Source: Flammeovirgaceae bacterium UBA4465 (GTDB lineage: Bacteria; Bacteroidota; Bacteroidia; Cytophagales; Cyclobacteriaceae). From it: a stretch of DNA of 64,000 nucleotides. The stretch covers positions 1-64,000 of the forward strand of contig CAJJBF010000019.1 of assembly GCA_905182375.1 (NCBI GenBank), in the 5' to 3' direction. Position 1 is the stretch's first letter, and every line of letters starts with the position of its first letter. A program made the translations under genes and the position numbers. Shown here piece after piece: positions 45,863 through 55,630 of the stretch. Below the pieces are notes generated by a model. That model worked only from the letters and a program-made list of their open reading frames with translations. It did not search any database and was not told the origin of the DNA.

Positions 45863-45962
45863 ACTTATCTTCTCATCATCTTAGCACGCGTCCTGGGGTA
45901 GGCACGCTAGTTCTTATTCAGTCAAAGGGGGATTCATAAAACGAAGAAATATATGGAGACAT

Positions 45963-46322
45963 TCAATTATTTAATTCTGAATTTTCTTCTGGTGTCAATA
46001 ATCTTGAACGAATGATAAAACGAACACCCAAAGGGATCTCAAGAGAAAAGCTAGCGCCTCTTCCTTCAGTCACATCAACGGTAAGATGGGTATGTTTCCA
46101 GTAGTCAAATTGATCTTGATTCATATAATAATTGATACCATCTAACTGACCTAATAGGATGTCACTTTCATCCAAATACATTTCTCCTTCTTCAAATACC
46201 ATAGGTGAAGACCCATCACAACATCCACCGCTTTGATGAAAAATCAAGTCTCCGTACTTGGCTTTGAGTTGATCTAATATTGAAGTGGCTGCTTCGGTAA
46301 TGGCCACACGTGTATAATTCAT
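45963..46322 (-). CDS. DUF779 protein
   Basis: A 119-residue cytoplasmic protein. DUF779 features are HQSGGCCDGSSPMVF with the paired cysteines and HLTVDVTEGRGASFSLE. The family is regularly encoded next to NAD-dependent aldehyde dehydrogenases of the AdhB/ExaC type and is thought to help them, but its activity is not known. That is the arrangement here, with the dehydrogenase gene 65 bp upstream, but the dehydrogenase is truncated. This gene itself is intact. Confidence 0.87.
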   Translation of the reverse strand: MNYTRVAITEAATSILDQLKAKYGDLIFHQSGGCCDGSSPMVFEEGEMYLDESDILLGQLDGINYYMNQDQFDYWKHTHLTVDVTEGRGASFSLEIPLGVRFIIRSRLLTPEENSELNN

Positions 46323-46337
46323 ATTTTTAAGTTTAGA

Positions 46338-46371
46338 AAGCGAGGCAGATTCTAAGGAGACTGCCTCGCTT
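46338..46371 (-). other. Strong hairpin between aldehyde dehydrogenase and DUF779 genes
   Basis: Perfect 11-bp GC-rich stem AAGCGAGGCAG/CTGCCTCGCTT with a 12-base loop, 16 bp upstream of the DUF779 start on the minus strand. The following T-tract is weak (TTTCT), so it could be a poor terminator, an mRNA stability element or a block on DUF779 translation. Confidence 0.7.
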
Positions 46372-46387
46372 ATACTAGGTTTAAGAA

Positions 46388-47659
46388 TTAAAAGAATCCT
46401 AATTTATTTTTGTCATAAGAGATCAGCATATTCTTGGTCTGACGATAATGATTCATCATCATCAAGTGGGTCTCTCTTCCAAATCCTGATTTTTTATAAC
46501 CTCCAAATGGGGCATGTGCAGGATGGGCATGATAGCAATTAACCCAAACCCGACCTGCCTTGATCGCACGTGGAATTTGATACAATTGATGCGCATCTCT
46601 AGACCAAACACCAGCGCCTAAACCATAAAGGGTATCATTGGCAATTTCTAAGGCTTCTGCTTCATCTTTGAATTTGGTTACCGCCACGACTGGGCCAAAA
46701 ATTTCCTCTTGAAAAACACGCATTTTGTTGTGTCCTTCCAAAATGGTAGGCTGTATATAGAACCCATTGGCCAAGTCTCCATCTAAATGACAAGCGGCAC
46801 CTCCCGTAAGGACCTTAGCGCCTTCTTCTCTACCTATCTCTAGATAGGAAAGTATCTTTTCATATTGATCATTGGAGGCTTGTGCACCTACCATGGTATT
46901 GACATCATAGGGATTGTCTTGAATGATGGCTTCTGTGCGTTCGATAACTCTTGCCATAAAGGCATCATAGATATCCTCTTGAACTAATAATCGAGAAGGA
47001 CATGTACATACTTCTCCTTGATTAAAGGCGAAGAGTACGGCTCCTTCAATGGCTTTGTCTAAAAAAGCATCATCAGCATCCATGACAGAATTAAAGAAGA
47101 TATTAGGGGACTTTCCGCCTAACTCCATGGTTACAGGATTCAGGTTTTTAGAAGCATATTGCATTATCAATTGACCCGTAGTGGTTTCTCCCGTGAAAGC
47201 GACTTTATCAATACCCGAATGTGAAGCCAATGGTTTGCCTGCCTCAGGCCCAAAGCCGTGAAGGATATTCACAACACCTGGAGGGAAGACATCGGCTATT
47301 TTCTCCATGAGTAGTGTAGCTGTAGAGGGTGTTTGTTCTGCTGGTTTTAAGATGACACAGTTGCCAGTCGCCAATGCTGGAGGCAGTTTCCAAGACAACA
47401 TGAGCAATGGAAAATTCCAAGGGATGATTTGTCCGATAACACCAAGGGGTTCTTTGAGGTTTAAAGAAACGGTATGGATGTCAAGTTCGGACATAGTACT
47501 TTCTTCAGCTCTTATGGCTGATGCGAAATAGCGCCAATGATCAACACTCAAAGGAATGTCTGCGTTTAAGGTTTCTCTTATAGGCTTTCCGTTGTCACAG
47601 ATTAAGTGCCTGTATTTGACTTTACAAAAATTAATGCGGTATATGCCATAGATAGACAA
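46388..47659 (-). pseudogene. 5'-truncated aldehyde dehydrogenase
   Basis: The remaining 423 residues carry nearly all catalytic parts: [21 protein letters not shown] with the general-base glutamate, [13 protein letters not shown] with the catalytic cysteine, and the C-terminal [11 protein letters not shown]. Homologues of this AdhB/ExaC branch have about 506 residues; here the match stops upstream of [10 protein letters not shown] and the first 80 or so residues are missing. Only a TTG at 47659 is available as start, giving [13 protein letters not shown], which does not resemble the family. Upstream is AT-rich and non-coding in all frames. I judge it a deletion-made pseudogene, though an active short enzyme cannot be excluded. 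Confidence 0.65.
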
Positions 47660-47821
47660 GTTTTATCTCTAATGATAAGTATTGAATTGCTTAACAATAT
47701 AATAAAAATAGGGGGTTTATTTATCTTATTTTTTTAAAAATCGCAATTATATATCATAACAATACAATTTTAATTAATTAGATAATTTTGAAGTTCAGGA
47801 CTTTTCTTGCTCCTCATCGAT

Positions 47822-48139
47822 TCAATATATCATCCAGAAACAATCTAGCCAGTCTGTGATCATGTGAAAAATTAAGCCCGCTGCGATGATTCTAGTTTTG
47901 CGCCAGAAAAGAGCTAAAATATAGATTGAGATCGCCCAGTAGCTGTGAAGTAGATGAAATCCTACGCTGCAGCGATCGCTCACAAATATATTAGGAAACA
48001 TGATTAAATGATCTAAATCAACAGTCATGGTAAGTAAAAGTATGAGCCAAACTTTGGACCAATGTGCTCTAAAAAAAAACCATGCAATCAGGCCTGGAGC
48101 TAAAATATGCAATACGTAATGGACGATGATTTGAAGCAA
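47822..48139 (-). CDS. DUF6122 membrane protein
   Basis: A 105-residue protein with three membrane helices. MTVDLDHLIMFPNIF, RCSVGFHLLHSYWAI and LIFHMITDWLDCFW carry the conserved DxDH, HxxHxxW and HMxTD motifs of this Bacteroidota family; their histidine/aspartate layout resembles the LexA-binding/metal-dependent membrane hydrolase group (YdjM/DUF457). Function unknown. Its start at 48139 lies divergent to the S9 peptidase gene. Confidence 0.82.
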   Translation of the reverse strand: MLQIIVHYVLHILAPGLIAWFFFRAHWSKVWLILLLTMTVDLDHLIMFPNIFVSDRCSVGFHLLHSYWAISIYILALFWRKTRIIAAGLIFHMITDWLDCFWMIY

Positions 48140-48261
48140 AATGAATTAATGATTAGATAAGAAATTTATTTTATTGGATGGGCGGAATAGCATATTAGGA
48201 ATTTGATGGACGCATTCTTATTTGATTTGATTAAATTTAAATAGAACCAAAGAAAGTTAGG

Positions 48262-50283
48262 ATGAAAGCGTTGCTAAATGTATTCTTTATTTGTTCCGGG
48301 TTTTTAATTTTTGCTCAAAAGGGTTTGGATGATTTTTTATCTTATTCATTCCCATCCCATCTCACTGCAGCCGACCACATGGGCAAGATTGCATGGGTAG
48401 TCAATGAGAAGGGCATTCGTAATGTTTATTCGGCCCAGGCTCCGGCATACAAGGCGGTAAAGGAAACTCAGTATTCTTTAGATGACGGGATTGAGATCAG
48501 CCAGCTATTATTTTATGGATCTGATCTTATTTTTGTGCGGGGAAGTGCGCCCAATAGGGAAGGGGAGTTTCCCAATCCTTATTTAGACGTTCAAGGGACT
48601 GATCAAGCCATTTTTTTATCTAGTAATAAAAGAGTTCAGAAACTAACGGAAGGTAGTGGGCCCTTGCTTAGAGGTGAGGTCATGTGTTTCATTAACAAAG
48701 GTCAAATCTATGAATATGATTTTACCGATAAATTAGCCCGACAACTCTTTACCACTCGGGGACAAATTGGATCCCTTCGATTGTCTCCTGATGAAAATAA
48801 ATTGGCTTTTATAAGTAATAGAGGTGATCATGCCTTTCTGGGTATTTATGATTTCAACGATCAGAGCATTACGTATCCAGATCCAACCGTAGATATCGAT
48901 AGTGATCCGGTTTGGTCTCCCGAAAGTAATCAGATCGCTGTATTGCGAAGGCCTTATGATCCACGCTTAATGTTTATTTCTAAGTTAGCGGCACAGCCAT
49001 TTTCAATCCGACTCATCAATATTGAGGATGGGGAAAGTAAAACCTTGTGGCAAGCTGATGAAGGTAAGGGGAGCGCATTTTATGGATTATCGAGTGGGCA
49101 ACAGTTGTTTTGGATGCTGAATAATGAAATTATATTTCCATGGGAAAAAGAGGGCTGGTTGCATTTATATGCGGTCTCAACTAAAGAAGGGAAAGCTAAG
49201 TTATTAACACCTGGCAATTTTGAAATACAGTATGTGAGTCAATCCCCTGATCGATCCTTTCTTTTATTTTCGAGTAATCGAGGGGATCTCAATCGTCAGC
49301 ATATAGGACAATGGAAAGACTCAAAAATAACGCAAATCACGAAGGGGAAGGGGATTGAATGGTCCCCTGTGAGCGATGGGTTAGGAAATAATTTTGCTTT
49401 AGGTTCTTCCGGTCTAGAGCCTGCGGCTGTGAAGCGTTTGGAGCAAGGTAAAATAAATAATATTTTTTCTTCTGAAGATTATCCCAGCTCAGATTTAACA
49501 TTACCTGAGGCAGTGATATTTTCAGCGGCAGACGGTGTCAAAATTCATGGACAGTTGTTTTTACCAAAAGGATTAAAAACCGATCAGAAAAATCCAGCCT
49601 TATTGTTTTTTCATGGGGGGTCGAGAAGACAAATGTTATTGGGCTTTCATCACCGTGATTATTATCATTATGCTTATGCGATGAATCAATATTTGGCTTC
49701 GAAGGGATATCTTGTGCTGTCGGTCAATTACCGCAGCGGTACGGGTTATGGCTTGAAATTTCGAGAAGCGCTGAATTATGGGGCAGGAGGAAATAGTGAA
49801 TTTAATGATGTCCTTGCAGCAGGTCTTTTTTTACAAAACCACCCCAATGTAGAAGTGACTAAAATAGGCTTATGGGGAGGTTCTTATGGTGGATACCTTA
49901 CAGCTATGGGGTTAGCAAGAGCCTCAGATATGTTTGCTGCCGGGGTTGACATTCATGGCGTTATGAACTGGAATGTAATCATCAAAAATTTTATGCCGAG
50001 CTATGAGGCCTTGGAACATCTTGACTTTGCCAAATTAGCCTACGATTCAAGTCCAATTGCCTATATGGATACCTGGCGTTCTCCCGTTTTACTTATCCAT
50101 GGGGATGATGATCGAAATGTGCCCTTTAGCGAATCAGTTGATAAAATAAAGGCCCTTCGAGAAGAAAAAGTCTACTATGAGCAATTGGTTTTTCCTGATG
50201 AAGTTCACGGATTTTTATTACATCGGAGCTGGATAGATGCCTATAAAGCTACGGTCGATTTTTTCGACCGTATGCTGGAATAG
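48262..50283 (+). CDS. S9-family prolyl oligopeptidase, exported
   Basis: Serine peptidase of 673 residues. Signal peptide (ends FAQ), a seven-bladed propeller (about 30-420) with WD40-like PD40 units (SPDENKLAFISNRGD, SPDRSFLLFSSNRGD), and a C-terminal alpha/beta-hydrolase domain. The catalytic triad is Ser541 in GGSYGG, Asp617 in GDDDRNV and His649 in EVHGF. Dipeptidyl peptidase IV or acylaminoacyl peptidase-type activity in the periplasm is expected. Monocistronic, convergent with the Gfo/Idh/MocA gene. Confidence 0.92.
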   Translation: MKALLNVFFICSGFLIFAQKGLDDFLSYSFPSHLTAADHMGKIAWVVNEKGIRNVYSAQAPAYKAVKETQYSLDDGIEISQLLFYGSDLIFVRGSAPNREGEFPNPYLDVQGTDQAIFLSSNKRVQKLTEGSGPLLRGEVMCFINKGQIYEYDFTDKLARQLFTTRGQIGSLRLSPDENKLAFISNRGDHAFLGIYDFNDQSITYPDPTVDIDSDPVWSPESNQIAVLRRPYDPRLMFISKLAAQPFSIRLINIEDGESKTLWQADEGKGSAFYGLSSGQQLFWMLNNEIIFPWEKEGWLHLYAVSTKEGKAKLLTPGNFEIQYVSQSPDRSFLLFSSNRGDLNRQHIGQWKDSKITQITKGKGIEWSPVSDGLGNNFALGSSGLEPAAVKRLEQGKINNIFSSEDYPSSDLTLPEAVIFSAADGVKIHGQLFLPKGLKTDQKNPALLFFHGGSRRQMLLGFHHRDYYHYAYAMNQYLASKGYLVLSVNYRSGTGYGLKFREALNYGAGGNSEFNDVLAAGLFLQNHPNVEVTKIGLWGGSYGGYLTAMGLARASDMFAAGVDIHGVMNWNVIIKNFMPSYEALEHLDFAKLAYDSSPIAYMDTWRSPVLLIHGDDDRNVPFSESVDKIKALREEKVYYEQLVFPDEVHGFLLHRSWIDAYKATVDFFDRMLE

Positions 50284-50306
50284 TTTTATTCCCAAAAGGC
50301 GACTCC

Positions 50307-51923
50307 TCAAACAATCTTCTCTTTATCCTCAAGTAAGGCTTCATCTAAATCATATCCTTCGACTTGTACGATTTCTTGCTTGGCTTGATCCCAATCTATT
50401 CGGCGACCTAGTTTGTAGGATAGACCACCCATATGTGAGGTCATGGCCTCTTCAAATCCTTCTTTAATGTTACAACTTGGGGTCCCACCATTTCTAATAC
50501 AGCTTAGCCATTCTCGAACGTGCAAATGGGTTGAATCCACACGTTTACCATCTCTATAAGTCCAAAGGAGTCCTTTATCAGCGAAATATTTAGCTGTGGC
50601 AGAAGTAACTCCATCTACACTTCCTGAGGCGGGGTCATATTGATAGATAGGGACATTAGGATCCATTTCTTCGGATACTATTTTTTCCTTAAACTTGGTG
50701 GATTTACCATCTGCATAAATGGTCAAACTGTTCCCTACTTCCATGGTGGCATCATGACCCATGAAAGCGGTTGTTCTACCATATTGGTTACCTAAAGTGG
50801 CACTGTAAACCATAGTCATACCCTTTTCTTTTCCTGCCGCTTGACTGGAACCCGTTGAGAAATCAGGAAACTCCATATTTACCTGCATAACATCAGGAAC
50901 ATTTCTACCATCTTTATGGGTATAGATGCCACCTGAGGCGACCACAGAGCTAGGGATTCCCATTTTCAAGATACAATTTACACGATCATAGTCATGGGAC
51001 ATAAGGTCTCCCGAAAGGCCAGATCCATAAGCCCACCATTTTCTCCAACGAAAAAAATGTTCAGGATTGAAAGGAACCATAGGGGCATTTCCAATAAACT
51101 GTTTCCAATCGATGGTATTGGGATTGGCTTTTTCGTGAATGGGATATTGCCATGCCCCATTGTCATCATTACGATTGGTATTAGCTTGAATCAGCGAAAC
51201 ATGGCCAAGTATATTCTTTTTGACTACGTCTTGGGCGGTTAAGAAACTTTGTGTTTGCCTGTGTTGGTGACCGACTTGAAAGACTACGTTTGAGGCTTCA
51301 ACAACATCTTTGAGCGCGTAAGTCTCTTTGATATTATGGGTCATTGGCTTCTCTACATAGACATGCTTTCCTGCTTGCAAAGCCGCGATGGCAATAGGTG
51401 CGTGCCAATGATCCGGTGTGGCAATGATAACGGCATCAACTACATCGCTTTCGACCAATTCTTGATGCGTTCCGAATCTTTGAACCTTCACTTCGTCTGT
51501 ACTGAAAGAGTCTATAGCATCTTGTGCGCGTACATCAAAAAGATCACAGATGGCCGTGATGTGAACGTTGAGGTGCTCTTGTTCTAAAAAGGAAGACAAA
51601 CGGGTGTCCTTTGGATTCTTTTTGGCAGCTTCAGCCATACTTGCGAGCCAACTTTTCTGACCAAAACCTAGTGCTCTGCACAATTGGGGACCTCTGATGC
51701 CAAAACCGATGATTCCAATTTTAATGGGATCTCCAGCCATAGGACCTGAAGGTGGTGGCGGTGAGGCATTGATATTTAATGTTTTTAGAATAGAATCTCT
51801 GGCTTGTGTATTATTAACTCCTTTACTAGCACCGGCCCACCAAACACTCCCTACGATAGGTACACCGGCAATTCCTTTCAGTAGGTCCCTTCGCGACCAA
51901 TTACTCTTTTTATCTTCTGACAT
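50307..51923 (-). CDS. Tat-exported Gfo/Idh/MocA-family oxidoreductase
   Basis: A 538-residue protein. N-terminal twin-arginine motif WSRRDLLKG with a hydrophobic stretch sends it folded to the periplasm. The Rossmann fold has IGIIGFGIRGPQLC, and catalytic lysine is in YVEKPMTHN, followed by the DxWH-type site in ATPDHWHAP. Residues GHQHRQT are typical of the Bacteroidota/Planctomycetota group including GH109-like enzymes that use tightly bound NAD. A sugar or cyclitol is the probable substrate. Two bases separate it from the upstream DoxX gene, so the two are co-transcribed. Confidence 0.9.
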   Translation of the reverse strand: MSEDKKSNWSRRDLLKGIAGVPIVGSVWWAGASKGVNNTQARDSILKTLNINASPPPPSGPMAGDPIKIGIIGFGIRGPQLCRALGFGQKSWLASMAEAAKKNPKDTRLSSFLEQEHLNVHITAICDLFDVRAQDAIDSFSTDEVKVQRFGTHQELVESDVVDAVIIATPDHWHAPIAIAALQAGKHVYVEKPMTHNIKETYALKDVVEASNVVFQVGHQHRQTQSFLTAQDVVKKNILGHVSLIQANTNRNDDNGAWQYPIHEKANPNTIDWKQFIGNAPMVPFNPEHFFRWRKWWAYGSGLSGDLMSHDYDRVNCILKMGIPSSVVASGGIYTHKDGRNVPDVMQVNMEFPDFSTGSSQAAGKEKGMTMVYSATLGNQYGRTTAFMGHDATMEVGNSLTIYADGKSTKFKEKIVSEEMDPNVPIYQYDPASGSVDGVTSATAKYFADKGLLWTYRDGKRVDSTHLHVREWLSCIRNGGTPSCNIKEGFEEAMTSHMGGLSYKLGRRIDWDQAKQEIVQVEGYDLDEALLEDKEKIV

Positions 51924-51925
51924 GA

Positions 51926-52411
51926 CTATTTGGTTTTGGGATTTAAAAGATTTTTTTTCAATGATTGAAGCCCAAAATAAGTACCTGTAGGCATTTGATA
52001 GAGGACAAAAAGTGCAGCGGCTTCAATTAGGTTTTTGTTAATGATCCAATAAGAGCCTTCTGTACCCGCTTGAGAGGCACCTGGTAATGCCGGATGTGCT
52101 AGATAGTACATAACGAGCAAGCAAATCCCAAAAATTGAACCGACCCGTTCAAAATAACCCAGAAGTAAGGAAAGGCCCACCACCATTAGGCTGAAAATAT
52201 TAAGATTATCCACTAAATGAATCATACCATCACCCGAGAGCCATTGAAATAGGGGAGTCAATAGTTCAGCGCTTGACAGGTAGGCTTTGGAGGTCCATGC
52301 TGGATTATATAGTTTTAAAACGCCTTCATATAAAAAATGCCATCCTATCAGGATGCGTAAAAGGACCAGGCTATTGCGGCCCGTTTGGCTAAGATTGATA
52401 TCTGTTGTCAT
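51926..52411 (-). CDS. DoxX-family membrane protein
   Basis: A 161-residue four-helix membrane protein. LRILIGWHFLYEGVLKLYNP is the typical first helix of DoxX proteins that accompany periplasmic oxidoreductases in Bacteroidota, and GLSLLLGYFERVGSIFG is helix three. It lies two bases upstream of the Gfo/Idh/MocA gene on the same strand; a shared role in electron transfer is an inference. Start ATG 52411. Confidence 0.85.
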   Translation of the reverse strand: MTTDINLSQTGRNSLVLLRILIGWHFLYEGVLKLYNPAWTSKAYLSSAELLTPLFQWLSGDGMIHLVDNLNIFSLMVVGLSLLLGYFERVGSIFGICLLVMYYLAHPALPGASQAGTEGSYWIINKNLIEAAALFVLYQMPTGTYFGLQSLKKNLLNPKTK

Positions 52412-52860
52412 TTGTAATTACTCAAGTAAATGTTTAGTGCGCTCTTAATGGAAGCAAGTATTTTTAATTTATAAATATAGGAAAATAAGGATTAATTAAA
52501 TCTTAATAATCGATTGAAAATGAATTTTTATTAGATTTCATTGAAAATCTTAACAGTGGTCAGTTATGTTCGAGTTAAATAAAAGCAAAGCTTTAATTTT
52601 TATTTTTTGAAAAAAAGATAGAAATATCTTCAGTTACTTATTGGCCCTGTGATATGATCGCATTCCCCTTTAAAAAATCTAGAAGCAATTAAAGCGGATT
52701 TTTTTAATCATGGATGGTGATTTTTTTAATTTGAATGATAACAAATTTAGGTAATATAGGTGTATGTTCGAGGGGGACTTATCTTCTAACCGATGCTTAC
52801 ATTGCGATTGTACTCATTTCTTATGTTTAATATTTAAAAGATTTTAAATCCATAAAGTAA
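52412..52860. other. AT-rich intergenic region, 449 bp
   Basis: Lies between divergent genes and should hold both promoters. It has the repeated string GATTTTTTTAAT twice about 22 bp apart near 52698-52732, plus small palindromes. No gene could be supported. Confidence 0.4.
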
Positions 52861-53547
52861 TTGAAGAGTCTCATTTTATTTTTATTGGTATTAATTTTAG
52901 GAATAGCGTTTTCTATTGGAATAATAACTTTTATTTTAGATGAAAGATTACCTGAATCAAAAGGAAGTCAAGAAGCCCTTTGGTTGGCTGAAAAAATGTC
53001 AGAAGCCATGAACAAACCAGCATATGATAGCTTGCGTTTTATTTCTTGGCAATATGGATCCCATTACTTTGATTGGAACAAAAAAGAGGATTCGGTAAAA
53101 GTCATTTGGGCTGATCTTGAAGTAAATGTATCGACCGAAACCCTAGAGGGAATGGCTTATCAAGGGGGCATCATTTTGTTAGGTGATCAAAATAAAAAAG
53201 CAGTCAATCAGGCCATTCAGTATTTTAATAATGACTCTTTTTGGCTGGTGGCACCCTATAAATTAAATGACCCAGGTGTCTTGCTAAGTAGCGTAAAGGT
53301 CCCGAAAGGACATGGGTTATTGGTTACCTATACGCAAGGAGGGTCAACGCCTGGAGATACTTATCTTTGGCTGTTAGATGAGAATTATTTTCCAAGAGGT
53401 TGGAAAATGTGGGTAAAAATGCTTCCCATAGGGGGTGTAAAAAGTAAATGGACGGGATGGAAAAAAAGAAAAGGCGCTTGGTTTCCTGGAAATTTTGAGA
53501 CACTTAATTGGTACAAAAAGGAGGTTAAAGATTTAGTAGTTTATTAA
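52861..53547 (+). CDS. Membrane-anchored protein of unknown function
   Basis: A 228-residue protein starting at TTG 52861. One N-terminal helix (LILFLLVLILGIAFSIGIITF) anchors a periplasmic domain with many tryptophans (WLAEKM, FISWQYGSHYFDWN, VIWADLEV, WKMWVKMLP). I do not recognise the family; the domain repeats aromatic strands as in proteins that bind lipids, but this is weak. Its stop overlaps the thioesterase start by one base (TAATG), so translation is coupled to the thioesterase and SDR. Confidence 0.72.
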   Translation: MKSLILFLLVLILGIAFSIGIITFILDERLPESKGSQEALWLAEKMSEAMNKPAYDSLRFISWQYGSHYFDWNKKEDSVKVIWADLEVNVSTETLEGMAYQGGIILLGDQNKKAVNQAIQYFNNDSFWLVAPYKLNDPGVLLSSVKVPKGHGLLVTYTQGGSTPGDTYLWLLDENYFPRGWKMWVKMLPIGGVKSKWTGWKKRKGAWFPGNFETLNWYKKEVKDLVVY

Positions 53548-53954
53548 TGGGTAAAGTATCGACACATCAAAAAATAATTGTTGTTAAATCAGCAGATATA
53601 GATGAACTAAATCATGTGAACAATGTAGTCTACCTCAGTTGGGTACAAGATATTGCCAAAGAACATTGGCAGATCCGTGCTTCTCAGGAAATTATAAATC
53701 AATACAAGTGGGTGGTGGTAAATCATAATATCACTTATAAAAAGCCATTAAAGATTCATCAAAAAGTATTTATAAAAACACAAGTTTTTGACAATGCTAA
53801 AGGGGTATTGTGGGGTCGGATGGTTTGGATATATGATGATAGTGAAGTCCTCGTGGCCGAAGCCAACACGCAGTATTGCCTCGTCGATACTCAATCTTTT
53901 AAGCCTAGGCGAATCACCGATGAGATTAAATCTATTTTTTTAGCTTATGAATAA
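53547..53954 (+). CDS. Acyl-CoA thioesterase (4HBT hotdog fold)
   Basis: A 135-residue hotdog-fold hydrolase. DELNHVNNVVYLSWVQD is the 4-hydroxybenzoyl-CoA thioesterase/FadM-type motif; KPLKIHQKVFIKT and ANTQYCLVD follow as normal. It should release free acid from an acyl-CoA or acyl-ACP; chain length preference is not known. Its start shares a base with the upstream gene and its stop overlaps the SDR gene by eight bases, which makes a tight three-gene operon. Confidence 0.87.
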   Translation: MGKVSTHQKIIVVKSADIDELNHVNNVVYLSWVQDIAKEHWQIRASQEIINQYKWVVVNHNITYKKPLKIHQKVFIKTQVFDNAKGVLWGRMVWIYDDSEVLVAEANTQYCLVDTQSFKPRRITDEIKSIFLAYE

Positions 53955-54816
53955 AAGTGTAGTAATTACGGGAGTATCGACCGGGATCGGATATCAGCTT
54001 TGTGTTGATTTGATTTCCAAAGGATATTTGGTGTTTGGAAGTGTCAGGAAGCCAGAAGATGGTCAACGACTTTCTGATAAATTTGGAGCTACTTTCATTC
54101 CGCTATATTTTGATATTACAGATCATGCGGCCATTGAAAAGGCAGCTTTAGAAGTAGAAAAGAGATTGAACGGGTCTACCTTAAAAGGACTTTTTAATAA
54201 TGCTGGATTGGCCGTAGCAGGCCCATTATTACACCTTTCAGTAGCTGATTTAAGATACCAATTTGAGGTAAATGTGATAGGACTGATGAAGGTGACTCAG
54301 GTGTTTTCAGGTCTTCTAGGAACAAACAACCAGAGGCAAGGCACGCCCGGTAGAATAGTAATGATCAGTTCTATTAATGGTAAAATTGCGATGCCTTTTA
54401 TTGGTGCTTATTGCGGATCTAAATTTGCTTTGGAGGGATTATCTCAAAGTCTTAGAACCGAATTGAATATTTATGGAATCAAGCTTATTGTAGTGGGTCC
54501 TGGTCCTATAAAGACCCCTATTTTTGACAAGACGATATTGAAAGCCACCGAGGAGTTTAGCGATACGCCCTATGAAAAGGCCATGAATGCAATTATAAAT
54601 AAGTTTATTTTGAAGACCATTAAGCAAGCGATGACCCCTAAAGTCTTGTCTGAGCGGATCATAAAAATATTCGAAAGCGCGGCACCAAAGAGTAATTACA
54701 TCATCACAAAATATCACTTCTTCAATTATACTTTGCCTAATTGGCTCTCTGTGGGATTTCTTAACGCTTTTTTTATCAGAACCTTGGGGCTGAAAAGGCA
54801 GAAAAAAAATCATTGA
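53947..54816 (+). CDS. Short-chain dehydrogenase/reductase
   Basis: Classical SDR of 289 residues. NAD(P)-binding TGVSTGIG (8-15), NNAG near residue 86, catalytic Ser in MISSINGK and YCGSK (Tyr155, Lys159). The C-terminal part (NYTLPNWLSVGFLNAFFIRT) is hydrophobic and suggests membrane association, as in retinol dehydrogenase-like SDRs that use lipid substrates. With the thioesterase and the anchored protein it might process an acyl or hydroxy-acyl chain; this is an inference from the overlap. Confidence 0.88.
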   Translation: MNKSVVITGVSTGIGYQLCVDLISKGYLVFGSVRKPEDGQRLSDKFGATFIPLYFDITDHAAIEKAALEVEKRLNGSTLKGLFNNAGLAVAGPLLHLSVADLRYQFEVNVIGLMKVTQVFSGLLGTNNQRQGTPGRIVMISSINGKIAMPFIGAYCGSKFALEGLSQSLRTELNIYGIKLIVVGPGPIKTPIFDKTILKATEEFSDTPYEKAMNAIINKFILKTIKQAMTPKVLSERIIKIFESAAPKSNYIITKYHFFNYTLPNWLSVGFLNAFFIRTLGLKRQKKNH

Positions 54817-54833
54817 TTTAAACTCAGATCACT

Positions 54834-55622
54834 TCAAACATATTTTTCAAAATCATTTAAGGAAACATGGAATGAAAAATCTAATTTCTTTTTAATCCAT
54901 CGATTGTCAATAATTTTTATAGAAGTTTTCTGTTTATTTATTTGAGGTGGCGGGCTACCTAGCGCTTTTGAGGCGCGCGAATAAAAATCTTTTCGCGAGG
55001 GATGTTCATTGGCGCAGGCATTAAAAATTTCGTTCCACACTTGATGGGTGATGATTTTCTCGATAATACCCAGGCAGTCATTAAGGTGAATTAGGTTCAC
55101 GAGACCGTTTGGATTTTTGAGGACTTTATTGGCAAACCAACGTCCTGGATGCCTACGCTGGTCAAATAGACCCGCAAGTCTGATGATGGTGCTTGGATTC
55201 TCAGAATTCCGAATGACTTGTTCAATGACTGAGAAGGGATGTTGTGTATCCAAGGTATTTTTTTCATTGATGGGTTCCTTGCTAGGTAAGTATACGGCCG
55301 TAGAACTGGTATAAATTACTTTAACTGTGGATGGAAGGTTTTTGATCAAATGTTCGAAAGGCTTTATTTCTTTTAAAGGAATCGCAATCACCAGCACATC
55401 TGTTTGTAAAAAGTCAACCCACTGAGGCTCCTCTTCTGTTAGTTTGATGAGGTAGGGGATGATCCCTATGCTCTTCATAACTTTCATTTTCTGTTGGGAA
55501 GTGGTCGACCCTTTGATCTGATGTCCCTGTTGGACCAATTGTCTGGCCAAGGGTAAACCCAACCAACCGCAACCTAGGATGCTAATGCAATAATTGGAAT
55601 CATTCTTTTTAATTGCAGTCAA
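54834..55622 (-). CDS. NAD(P)-binding epimerase-like protein (YeeZ-like)
   Basis: A 262-residue extended-SDR-like protein with Rossmann start ISILGCGWLGLPLARQL and TSSTAVY plus IHLNDC later. It belongs to the YeeZ-type branch, where the YxxxK site is not conserved, so enzymatic function is uncertain. Third gene of a three-gene minus-strand operon (VOC protein, asparaginase, this gene) with 8-9 bp gaps. Convergent with the SDR gene on the left. Confidence 0.82.
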   Translation of the reverse strand: MTAIKKNDSNYCISILGCGWLGLPLARQLVQQGHQIKGSTTSQQKMKVMKSIGIIPYLIKLTEEEPQWVDFLQTDVLVIAIPLKEIKPFEHLIKNLPSTVKVIYTSSTAVYLPSKEPINEKNTLDTQHPFSVIEQVIRNSENPSTIIRLAGLFDQRRHPGRWFANKVLKNPNGLVNLIHLNDCLGIIEKIITHQVWNEIFNACANEHPSRKDFYSRASKALGSPPPQINKQKTSIKIIDNRWIKKKLDFSFHVSLNDFEKYV

Positions 55623-55630
55623 GTTCTTAT

